A stretch of 5,430 nucleotides of DNA from Syntrophomonadaceae bacterium (GTDB taxonomy: Bacteria > Bacillota_D > Dethiobacteria > DTU022), in contig PWUG01000007.1 in the NCBI GenBank assembly GCA_003562605.1, forward strand, positions 1-5,430. Direction: 5' to 3'. The notes below the pieces were generated by a model, which saw only the letters and a program-made list of their open reading frames with translations, was not told the origin of the DNA and searched no databases. The translations under genes were made by a program, and so were the position numbers. Shown in pieces: positions 1 through 5,093 of the stretch (within the stretch, counting starts at the first letter, position 1; every line of letters begins with the position of its first letter).

Positions 1-103
1 GAGCTTCCGCTGTATGAGCACAGAAGGTAAACAGGCACATGACAGTCAACAACACCACAAAAACTACTATTAATTCTTTAACTTTCCAGCATATCTTCTT
101 CAT
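1..103 (-). CDS. N-terminus of an exported or membrane-anchored protein, cut by left edge
   Basis: This gene starts with ATG at 103-101 and runs off the left edge after 34 codons. The start is well supported: AAAGGAGA lies at 116-109, five bases before the ATG. The visible residues look like an export signal. There is a lysine-rich n-region (MKKICWKVKE, 1-10), a hydrophobic stretch at about residues 11-28, and a c-region ending in A32-E33-A34, which fits the AXA pattern for signal peptidase I. Cysteines occur at 5, 23 and 28; the residues before C28 (FTF) are a poor lipobox, so a lipoprotein is less likely. The segment could instead stay uncleaved as a membrane anchor, as in spanins or SAR endolysins. 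The gene follows the tail fibre gene by 40 bases and is probably in the same operon. Its function cannot be judged from this fragment. Confidence 0.72.
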   Translation of the reverse strand, partial: MKKICWKVKELIVVFVVLLTVMCLFTFCAHTAEA

Positions 104-108
104 TATTA

Positions 109-116
109 TCTCCTTT
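109..116 (-). promoter_or_regulatory. Ribosome binding site for the left-edge gene
   Basis: The minus strand reads AAAGGAGA here, five bases before the ATG at 103. This strong Shine-Dalgarno match is what identifies the start of the truncated gene, which would otherwise be too short to call. Confidence 0.75.
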
Positions 117-132
117 AATTCCTTTGGAATTA
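116..132 (-). repeat. Short perfect inverted repeat between tail fibre and next gene
   Basis: TAATTCC and GGAATTA form a 7-base perfect stem around a 3-base loop, in the only real intergenic gap of the window (104-143). There is no U tract after it, and its distal arm abuts the ribosome binding site at 109-116. It therefore does not look like a classical terminator. It could be a weak hairpin that tunes mRNA stability or access to the ribosome binding site, or it could be chance in an AT-rich gap. A 9-base direct repeat (GAATTAAAG on the minus strand) at 113-121 and 135-143 flanks and overlaps it. Confidence 0.4.
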
Positions 133-143
133 TTCTTTAATTC

Positions 144-1802
144 TTAGCTATATTCAGTATCCAAGAAGAATTCAAACGACATACTCATCGGGGCTTGGAG
201 GCTCTTACTCGCTCCTGTACCCTGAGCATAAATAGTATAAATCAAAGTATCATACGCTGAGACTGTTAAACTCCACCCGGTTATTGGCGTGCCGGTGTGG
301 TCATAAACAGTCCATGTATCTGATTCATCTTCCGGCTCAGCTCCAATAATGTCAGGAAATGTTCTCATTCTGGCCTGGTAGGGTACCGACGGAAATAGTA
401 CTTCATCCCAATCATCGTCTACCATGTAAGCAGGCACATGTCCTGTAACTAATTGGTAAAACCTCTGACACTTTCCTAATTCTAACGTTGGCTCGGGTGG
501 ACGAAACTCTGTGCTTACTGTCCCATACTCAGCTTTTAACCTGGCAAACCGGAGATCCATTGTATCATATTCGGCATGTTGAGTATTTGTAACTCTAATA
601 TCCACTAAAACATTGGCGTCAGTAAAGACAGTTTGGTCTGAAGGGAGTTGGGGCACCGTTAAAGTAAATATAAGAGGTGTTATAGTGGTTGATGCAGTTC
701 CAACAGTCTGAGCGGCAGAATAGTCGGTCTGATTAAAATGTGTATTTTCGTCAGAGTATTGACGGAGTGCCACGTCTATTTGGACAGTAGGGTTAGAACC
801 GAAGTGCCAAGCCCATATTGAGATTGTTAATTGTTTACCAGCATGTACTCCTTCTATTCGCTGGAATAGCCTCTCGGTTGCGTTGGTGGACACAATCTTC
901 ATGAAGTGTCTGTCCCCACGGTTGCCAATACCCCCCGTTGGGCTTGCGTAACTCTCTTTTGTTATTGTTCTATTAGAACCTCCGGAAGTGGCAAAATACC
1001 ACCTATCCGCTACATATCTATTAGCACCTGTAAAGGATGTACCTCTTTGCCATATATCAAAATTCGGGTTATGAAAAAGGTTTTGGTTTATAAAATTTAT
1101 ATCTTGTAGACTATCATACACCAACTTTTCTGAAGGGTAAGCTGTATCTGTAGGAGTCACTTGCCATGTCGTTCGCTTATTCGCTGAGTTCTCAGCAGTA
1201 AACCCTAAAGCGTCCTGCTTACCATTCCATGTGGCTTTGTTAGCGGCTGTTACATGATAGTCATCTTCAACTATATGTGCTTGTATTCCTGGGTCTTTTG
1301 GTTCATAAGCCAGGTCATGGTTATGGGCAAGTGCAGAATAGTCTGAATCATGGTTGTGGACAATACCAGCATAATCCATGTCATGGTTATGCCCCACAGC
1401 AGCAAAGGTCAGACCATCTATGGTATCTTTGACCAACTTCTCTGAAGGATAGGCTGTATGTGTAGGCGTCCCCTGCCATGACGTTCTCTTGTTGGCTACA
1501 TCTTCAGGAGTGTAGGCTAAACCTCCTGCCTCAATAGCATCAAGGGCATCCTTAACCAATTTCTCGGAAGGATAGGCCGTATGTGTAGGGGTTTCCTGCC
1601 ATGTTGATCTTTTATTATCTACATCCTCGGGGGTGTATGTTAGCCCTCCTGCCTCAAGAGCATCAAGAGCATCCTTAACCAATTTCTCCGTGGGGTAGTG
1701 GTTATGGTCAGGGGTTCCCTGCCATGCTGCTACCCGTTTAGCCACGTCTTCCGGGGTGTAAGGAAACCCTGCTTGAAAATCGAATGGGTATTTAACTGTC
1801 AT
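144..1802 (-). CDS. Tail fibre / receptor-binding protein with internal repeats
   Basis: This 552-residue protein has the mosaic build of phage tail fibres. Residues 15-132 hold three 41-residue repeats starting YTPEDV (Y15, Y56, Y97), each with NKR-xxWQxTP or similar and a YPSEKLVKDA-type end; a degenerate fourth copy lies at 201-235. Between them, residues 138-170 carry three HNHD units at an 11-residue period, a motif known in fibre shafts, where histidines can bind metal along a trimer axis. From about 241 (NLFHNPNFDIWQRGTSF, then YVADRWYF) comes a beta-rich domain to about 435, resembling carbohydrate-binding-like domains common in phage fibres. The end (CQRFYQ at 445-450, then a beta-rich tail to 552) resembles receptor-binding tips. 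The ATG lies two bases after the terminase stop, with AGGAGA at 1813-1808 inside the terminase gene. Family assignment is from recognised motifs; host receptor binding is inferred. No chaperone or peptidase-like tail is apparent. Confidence 0.85.
   Translation of the reverse strand: MTVKYPFDFQAGFPYTPEDVAKRVAAWQGTPDHNHYPTEKLVKDALDALEAGGLTYTPEDVDNKRSTWQETPTHTAYPSEKLVKDALDAIEAGGLAYTPEDVANKRTSWQGTPTHTAYPSEKLVKDTIDGLTFAAVGHNHDMDYAGIVHNHDSDYSALAHNHDLAYEPKDPGIQAHIVEDDYHVTAANKATWNGKQDALGFTAENSANKRTTWQVTPTDTAYPSEKLVYDSLQDINFINQNLFHNPNFDIWQRGTSFTGANRYVADRWYFATSGGSNRTITKESYASPTGGIGNRGDRHFMKIVSTNATERLFQRIEGVHAGKQLTISIWAWHFGSNPTVQIDVALRQYSDENTHFNQTDYSAAQTVGTASTTITPLIFTLTVPQLPSDQTVFTDANVLVDIRVTNTQHAEYDTMDLRFARLKAEYGTVSTEFRPPEPTLELGKCQRFYQLVTGHVPAYMVDDDWDEVLFPSVPYQARMRTFPDIIGAEPEDESDTWTVYDHTGTPITGWSLTVSAYDTLIYTIYAQGTGASKSLQAPMSMSFEFFLDTEYS
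1098..1760 (-). repeat. 41-residue (123-base) coding repeats in the tail fibre gene
   Basis: Units start at codons 15, 56 and 97 (bases 1760, 1637 and 1514), so the period is exactly 123 bases. A diverged fourth unit covers codons 201-235 (1202-1098), after the HNHD array at 1391-1293. The units are better conserved as protein than as DNA: many differences are in third codon positions. One 20-base block, gcatccttaaccaatttctc on the plus strand, is identical at 1546-1565 and 1669-1688. This suggests old tandem duplication kept by selection on the protein, probably as repeated shaft modules. Confidence 0.85.
1293..1391 (-). repeat. Three HNHD 11-residue repeats (fibre shaft)
   Basis: Residues 138-170 of the tail fibre contain HNHD at 138, 149 and 160. 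The first two units follow HNHDxDYxxxx and the third reads HNHDLAYEPKD. Similar HNHD-Y units are widespread in phage fibres, and HxH motifs coordinate iron in the T4 long tail fibre tip. Metal binding here is inferred from that parallel. Confidence 0.75.
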
Positions 1803-1804
1803 AA

Positions 1805-3535
1805 TTATCTCCTGAACATGTTTGTTCCTGCTCTATTAAATCGTTCACTGACGAGTCCTCCTTTAGGTTTGAATATTCCAGCCTCCTTCAGGTGTCGGTC
1901 AATCTCTTCCTGTAACCGCTGGTCTTTATATTGTTGATCGGCTTTCTTTTCATCACGAGCCATCATGTCCACAAAGTAACCAACACCAATAGATAGGGCG
2001 TCTACTTTATCATCATGACGTAAGGCACCCCTTTGTTTAGTGATCCTGGTTATCTGGAAAAATAAAGAGTACTTGGTGTTCAACTCAGGATGATCCATCG
2101 TGTAGGTTATTTCCTTTTCCACCAGTGCTCGGTTGATGACAACTCTGTGCTGGTTTAAAACTGGTTCCAAACAGTCAATGATTCTCATCTCCTTTTGTTT
2201 GGAGTGCCTTACCTCTTCACAATGGCAAGGATGTATCCGACCCAGGATAGGTTCAAACAGCTTCATCCACATTCCATCCCCGAAGTTGGCTTCGATCAGA
2301 ATATCATTGACCTTGAACTCTTTGGCCTTATAAGCCAGGAACTCAAGGTTCTCATCTATGTACCCTCCGTGAAACCCTCCTGCATCCAGGATAAACAACT
2401 TACCATGAAGCTGTGCAATCACAGCCCATCCTGTCATGTCAGCCCCACGTCCAGCCGGGTCCACTGACATCACAACGGTTTCATACTTCTTCCAGGTCTC
2501 TTTCTCATAGAACATCGGACCATACCACCTGTCCCCTGCAAACCCCATATTCTGAAGTTCCGGAATAGTCTGTTGAGGTCCAGATCCATACTGAATAAAA
2601 CTTGGGGCCTTCTCGGGGTTCAAATCCATGACGATTAGATCCCCTAACTTTAAAGGGTATTTCTCGGTGTCTGAGAGCGTCGTATCAAGCATGAATTGTA
2701 ATTGGAAGGCTGACCTACCCTTGGCTGCTTCTCGTTCAATCAGGTCGCTCTCATGGAACCTCTGAGGGTCTGTGGGTTCTCTTTCTTTTAATTTACCCTC
2801 ATCAATCTCTTGTTGGATCTTAGGGGATAAACCCCCGGCGTACCCTTCAACCTGTTTAGGACTTGGAGCACGGGCAGGCCAGATCCTACAATCATAACTT
2901 TTAGATCTAAGCTTGTTGTAAATTGATTCTTCAGTTTGTGGTGTCCCCAGGAAAATGATCCGGGGTTCCCCTTCTGGTACCAGGATGTCTTCAAACTCTC
3001 CCACACGGTTGATGAGCTTTTCTCTCATATCAACGGTGGCGGAGTTGTTGGGAATTTCCACGTCATCACCAATTATATAATCAGCACGTGAACCGGTTAT
3101 CATCCCGAAGATACCGGCTGATTTCATGGAAGGGGCTTGATGGTTTCTGGATGGTGCCACATCAAAGCAGACCATAGACTCTCTTTGGTCGTGCCGGGGT
3201 GTCAAGTGCATCAGCACCGGCATCTCCTTGATAAGGCGTAAGGTAAAGGTGGTGAAGGCATCTGCTCGATCCTTCGACGCCGACACCACCAGGATCTTAA
3301 GTTGTGGGTTTCGTAAAAGCAACCAGCACACAAAGGCCGCTGTGATCCAACTCTTTCCTATACCTCGAAAGGCTTGGATGATGGATCTCTTAGGGCCGTG
3401 CTGAAGATAGTAGGCTATTTCGATCTGTCTTTTGGTAGGCTTTGGTAAGGCCAGGTGTTTCCAGACTTGGAACAAGAAGAATACAAAACTATCTCTACAT
3501 TGATTTACGTACTTCCCGGATAATTTATCGCTCAT
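1805..3535 (-). CDS. terL: Terminase large subunit (T7 gp19-like DNA packaging ATPase/nuclease)
   Basis: This protein is the packaging motor: it cuts concatemeric phage DNA and pumps it into the prohead through the portal using ATP. At 576 residues it is close to T7 gp19 (586) and similar along its length. The N-terminal ATPase has Walker A QAFRGIGKS (54-62, K61), Walker B ADYIIGDDVEIP (151-162, D157/D158/E160) and coupling motif LGTPQTE (196-202). The C-terminal RNase H-like nuclease has SVDPAGRG (357-364, D359), IEANFGDGM (414-422, E415) and HDDKVDAL (507-514, D508/D509), all intact. Other T7-like blocks include AEKYPL-like EKYPL (291-295) and KEMRI-DCLEPV (448-459). The ATG overlaps the end of the small terminase gene by 11 bases and has no good Shine-Dalgarno sequence close by, so translation is probably coupled. 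The C-terminal tail is charged (525-550), where gp19 family members differ most and contact the prohead. Confidence 0.96.
   Translation of the reverse strand: MSDKLSGKYVNQCRDSFVFFLFQVWKHLALPKPTKRQIEIAYYLQHGPKRSIIQAFRGIGKSWITAAFVCWLLLRNPQLKILVVSASKDRADAFTTFTLRLIKEMPVLMHLTPRHDQRESMVCFDVAPSRNHQAPSMKSAGIFGMITGSRADYIIGDDVEIPNNSATVDMREKLINRVGEFEDILVPEGEPRIIFLGTPQTEESIYNKLRSKSYDCRIWPARAPSPKQVEGYAGGLSPKIQQEIDEGKLKEREPTDPQRFHESDLIEREAAKGRSAFQLQFMLDTTLSDTEKYPLKLGDLIVMDLNPEKAPSFIQYGSGPQQTIPELQNMGFAGDRWYGPMFYEKETWKKYETVVMSVDPAGRGADMTGWAVIAQLHGKLFILDAGGFHGGYIDENLEFLAYKAKEFKVNDILIEANFGDGMWMKLFEPILGRIHPCHCEEVRHSKQKEMRIIDCLEPVLNQHRVVINRALVEKEITYTMDHPELNTKYSLFFQITRITKQRGALRHDDKVDALSIGVGYFVDMMARDEKKADQQYKDQRLQEEIDRHLKEAGIFKPKGGLVSERFNRAGTNMFRR
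1808..1813 (-). promoter_or_regulatory. Ribosome binding site of the tail fibre gene, inside the terL end
   Basis: AGGAGA on the minus strand forms the last two sense codons of the large terminase gene (both arginine) and lies five bases before the ATG at 1802. It supports that start and shows independent loading of ribosomes on the fibre gene. Confidence 0.7.
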
Positions 3536-3788
3536 CCGTAAAGAGGTCAGACTCTTCCTTTAATTTTTCCCACTCTTCCAGGGCTTCCAACTCTTCTTTT
3601 GAAGGCTCTCTGTCTTCATTCAAGTTGAAACCCAAACCTACGTTATAACGAGCCAGCAACCGTTCGGCTACTGCCAAGGTACTTGCGGATACTTTTAAAG
3701 GGTCTTCCTCAATCTGTGCCAAAATGGCACGAAACATTGCCAACTGAAGTGTGGAGGCTGCATCACTATCTATTTTATTTATATCCAT
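3525..3788 (-). CDS. terS: Terminase small subunit (T7 gp18-like)
   Basis: This 87-residue protein is probably the DNA-recognition partner of the large terminase. Support comes from position (directly upstream of terL, 11-base overlap), from size (T7 gp18 has 89 residues) and from a matching arrangement. A helix with an AMFRAILAQIEEDP stretch (17-30) is followed by a second helix containing AERLLARYNVGLGF (41-54), comparable to the AMAQRMLADL and LLDRHKFQIG stretches of gp18. The C-terminal third is strongly acidic (58-87), again like gp18. The ATG directly follows the TAG of the upstream gene, and GGGAGGA at 3798-3792 provides a strong ribosome binding site. The overall sequence likeness is weak, so the call rests mainly on context; a DNA-binding motif is not evident by eye. 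Confidence 0.78.
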   Translation of the reverse strand: MDINKIDSDAASTLQLAMFRAILAQIEEDPLKVSASTLAVAERLLARYNVGLGFNLNEDREPSKEELEALEEWEKLKEESDLFTDER

Positions 3789-4094
3789 CTATCCTCCCAT
3801 TATTATCTTGGTTAAGGGACTCCACATCAACACGGCGATAACCCCTATTGTGCTTGTCATTATTCCGGTACCAACAACTACCACAAGTTTATATAAAGAG
3901 TCATGGTTGGTTTGGAGTTTGGTGAAGTCCGTCTTTAGATCACAACCTCTTACCTGACAGTCCCCTTCAACATACCGATCCAGCTTATCAATCACAGCCC
4001 TTTGTGTGGCTTCCAGTCCGGCAAGACGTCCACAGACTTCTTCTTCGAATGATCTATATATCGGAGGTGGAGCTTTCGCTCTAACGCTACGCAT
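3789..4094 (-). CDS. Small single-span membrane protein, candidate holin
   Basis: This 101-residue protein has a polar N-terminal region with a likely helical, coiled-coil-like part (about 15-66) and one clear membrane segment near the C-terminus (about 69-91, YKLVVVVGTG...IAVLMW). A short tail with one lysine follows. This is the layout of XhlA-like and other phage lysis-associated proteins, and the gene sits between a fibre-like gene and the small terminase, where T7 encodes its holin gp17.5. Holin function (timed pores in the inner membrane) is therefore inferred from topology and position, not from recognised sequence. Three cysteines occur at 21, 46 and 51, the last two as CX4C, which is unusual for a holin. 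The start overlaps the upstream gene by 8 bases (ATG inside TAT-GCG-TAG) and lacks a visible Shine-Dalgarno sequence, so it is probably translationally coupled. It could also be an antiholin or a virion-associated membrane protein. Confidence 0.65.
   Translation of the reverse strand: MRSVRAKAPPPIYRSFEEEVCGRLAGLEATQRAVIDKLDRYVEGDCQVRGCDLKTDFTKLQTNHDSLYKLVVVVGTGIMTSTIGVIAVLMWSPLTKIIMGG
3792..3798 (-). promoter_or_regulatory. Ribosome binding site of the small terminase gene
   Basis: GGGAGGA on the minus strand is built from the last codons (ATG GGA GGA TAG) of the upstream gene and precedes the ATG at 3788 by three bases, a rather short spacing. The same bases thus encode the C-terminal MGG of the candidate holin and recruit ribosomes for the terminase. 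Confidence 0.6.
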
Positions 4095-4707
4095 AATTCA
4101 AATTTGTGTCGAATTGTACTAAGACAAAAGTCTTGGTGGTCCCGCCGACAGTTATCTTCATTAAAACATCCCCAGGAGAACCAGAAGCAGTTCCATCTGA
4201 GATCCATAACACGGACTCCCCACTTGGAGGATTGGCAGGGTCGGTACTTCTGAACTCAAGGTTGACACCTTTAAGTTTACTGACCTTAGCCTTCTTCTTC
4301 GCAAAAGAGGCGGCACTGTCTTCCAATATGACAATATCATCGTCTACCGGGTTGGTCTTTTCTGTAAAGGTATTGAAGTCCCCGGCTGATCTTTTCAACT
4401 GAGCATCATTGGTTACGTCTGACAGTCCAACTTCACTTTTAGTTGTGGCGTGTGGGTTCCCCGTGGTCGTGTCAGCGTGAGCCTCGACCGGAGTCATCCG
4501 TCCTTCTAAGGATGTTATGTCACCCTCATTAACGCCTACCCTTCCGTCTAATGAGGTTATGTCCTCTTCATTTTGAGTGACACGACTTTCAACCTGGACC
4601 GCCTCGACTTCCATGACAGCAGTTTCAATCTTGTCCAGGTTTCCGTCGTAGTCCTCTGTGGTTAATGGCGCACCTTTTGTGGAACGCCTCACCAGGTTAA
4701 GAGGCAT
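4087..4707 (-). CDS. Fibre-like virion structural protein
   Basis: This 206-residue protein resembles the modular fibre and collar proteins of phages. Residues about 20-75 are a coiled coil containing two 14-residue tandem repeats (42-55 and 56-69, core DITSLxGR). Residues 76-115 carry a GNPHATTKSEVGLSDVTN stretch (83-100), a recurrent module in tail fibres (GNPH-x-T-K-x-x-VGL). Residues 117-146 (PVDDDIVILEDSA, then a lysine-rich KKKAKVSKL) and 152-198 (STDPANPPSGESVLWISDGT... to KTFVLVQF) look like small beta modules also seen in environmental phage structural proteins. It is likely a trimeric fibre or appendage; its place on the virion is unknown. The ATG overlaps the end of the upstream 49-residue gene by 11 bases, with GAGG about 14 bases upstream as a weak ribosome binding site, so translation is probably coupled. 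The end overlaps the membrane protein gene. Confidence 0.75.
   Translation of the reverse strand: MPLNLVRRSTKGAPLTTEDYDGNLDKIETAVMEVEAVQVESRVTQNEEDITSLDGRVGVNEGDITSLEGRMTPVEAHADTTTGNPHATTKSEVGLSDVTNDAQLKRSAGDFNTFTEKTNPVDDDIVILEDSAASFAKKKAKVSKLKGVNLEFRSTDPANPPSGESVLWISDGTASGSPGDVLMKITVGGTTKTFVLVQFDTNLNYA
4501..4584 (-). repeat. Two tandem 14-residue coiled-coil repeats
   Basis: Residues 42-55 and 56-69 of the fibre-like protein read RVTQNEEDITSLDG and RVGVNEGDITSLEG, a 42-base direct repeat in coding phase. Fourteen residues are two heptads, as expected for a module that can be added to or removed from a coiled-coil stalk without changing its register. Confidence 0.75.
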
Positions 4708-4846
4708 CTTCTTTATGTTCCTCGGTTAATTCTTCAATCTTGTTCTGCATGGCCCTCAGTTGGTTTTGAAGTAGCTCGATCTGGACCTGTTTCTGACCGA
4801 TGATCTCGAAAAGATTGAGCTTTTCCTGCTGCGTCTGCTGCTGCAT
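4697..4846 (-). CDS. 49-residue coiled-coil protein of unknown function
   Basis: This short gene has the best ribosome binding site in the window: TAAGGAGG at 4860-4853, six bases before the ATG. It encodes 49 residues beginning MQQQTQQEKLNLFEI and ending at TAA (4699-4697). From I16 to L40 the a and d positions of a heptad pattern are I16, K19, I23, L26, L30, M33, I37 and L40, so a parallel coiled coil is very likely. There is no membrane segment, signal peptide or cysteine. Its first 113 bases overlap the 3' end of the upstream gene in another frame, and its last 11 bases overlap the fibre-like gene. It may be a small virion or assembly factor for the neighbouring fibre-like protein, but I recognise no family. 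Its reading frame is also open back through the A7 run at 4882-4888, so a one-base change there would fuse it to the upstream protein. Confidence 0.72.
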   Translation of the reverse strand: MQQQTQQEKLNLFEIIGQKQVQIELLQNQLRAMQNKIEELTEEHKEDAS

Positions 4847-5093
4847 TTGTAACCTCCTTAATAAGTTCTGTGATTCTTTTGTTTTTTTGTTTGACTAACC
4901 GATGTTGGAGATAGATTCCTTCTTCTTCATCTACCTCTTCGGCTACCATATACTCACACGGGTCTACTGGTTCATTACTTCTAATAAAACCCACTCTACT
5001 ATCCCCGTGTCCTTGTAGTGATCTTGTATCCGTAGTGAATACGTTGCCTTCCACTTCTCCGGTTACTCTATTGTAGATAACGTAATTACTCAT
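4734..5093 (-). CDS. Unknown phage protein with overlapping, possibly spurious C-terminus
   Basis: This reading frame encodes 119 residues. The N-terminal part (MSNYVIYNRVTGEV..., 1-14) resembles the YVIYN-x-x-TGE start of small phage proteins from tail gene clusters, whose function I cannot state with confidence. Residues 50-60 are acidic (AEEVDEEEGI), and residues about 62-82 look helical and basic (QHRLVKQKNKRITELIKEV). Residues 83-119 are encoded where the 49-residue coiled-coil gene overlaps and are polar and low in complexity, as expected for the shadow of another frame. The start is good: ATGA overlaps the upstream stop, and GGAG lies at 5105-5102, eight bases before it. An A AAA AAC heptamer in reading phase at 4887-4881 could divert ribosomes to a 78-residue form, or the A7 run could hide a sequencing indel. 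The gene is likely real; its true C-terminus is uncertain. Confidence 0.65.
   Translation of the reverse strand: MSNYVIYNRVTGEVEGNVFTTDTRSLQGHGDSRVGFIRSNEPVDPCEYMVAEEVDEEEGIYLQHRLVKQKNKRITELIKEVTNAAADAAGKAQSFRDHRSETGPDRATSKPTEGHAEQD
4853..4860 (-). promoter_or_regulatory. Strong ribosome binding site deciding the 49-residue gene
   Basis: TAAGGAGG on the minus strand matches the anti-Shine-Dalgarno sequence almost fully and lies six bases before the ATG at 4846. It is the main evidence that the short coiled-coil gene is expressed. Its TAA (4860-4858) would also be the stop codon of a -1 frameshifted upstream product. Confidence 0.8.
4881..4889 (-). other. A7 run with in-phase A AAA AAC heptamer
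   Basis: The minus strand reads CAA AAA AAC in the frame of the 119-residue protein (Q69-K70-N71), giving the canonical X XXY YYZ slippery form. A -1 slip would add seven codons and stop at TAA 4860-4858, yielding 78 residues. A +1 shift, or loss of one A, would enter the frame of the 49-residue gene and give a 131-residue fusion. No clear stimulating hairpin or upstream Shine-Dalgarno sequence was seen, so programmed frameshifting is only a possibility. Confidence 0.35.

Noticed and set aside
116..132. Hairpin considered as a transcription terminator after the tail fibre gene
   Set aside because: The stem is only seven AT-rich pairs with a three-base loop, no U tract follows, and the next gene's ribosome binding site begins at its end.
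104..143. T7-type phage promoter or sigma70 promoter in the only sizeable gap
   Set aside because: No match to a T7-like 17-23 base promoter was seen, and 40 AT-rich bases are not enough to support a -35/-10 pair by eye.
1407..1760. 123-base repeats considered as a CRISPR-like or non-coding repeat array
   Set aside because: The repeats are in coding phase, have no unique spacers, and differ mostly at third codon positions; they encode fibre modules.
906..2467. Plus-strand open frames of 66-90 codons (906-1109, 1698-1937, 2133-2333, 2195-2467)
   Set aside because: They lie antisense within the tail fibre and terminase genes, whose protein sequences are clearly conserved, and they show no recognisable protein features.
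2788..3006. Minus-strand 72-codon frame inside terL, considered as an embedded spanin
   Set aside because: It has no signal peptide, lipobox or membrane segment, and it lies within the conserved ATPase region of terL.
3992..4207. Minus-strand 71-codon frame spanning the junction of the fibre-like and membrane protein genes
   Set aside because: The product is rich in W, C and H with no fold-like pattern, and both genes it overlaps have better support.
3442..4402. Plus-strand open frames at 3442-3648, 3751-3957 and 4106-4402
   Set aside because: They are antisense to well-supported minus-strand genes, and their products look like translated complements with no domain or good ribosome binding site.
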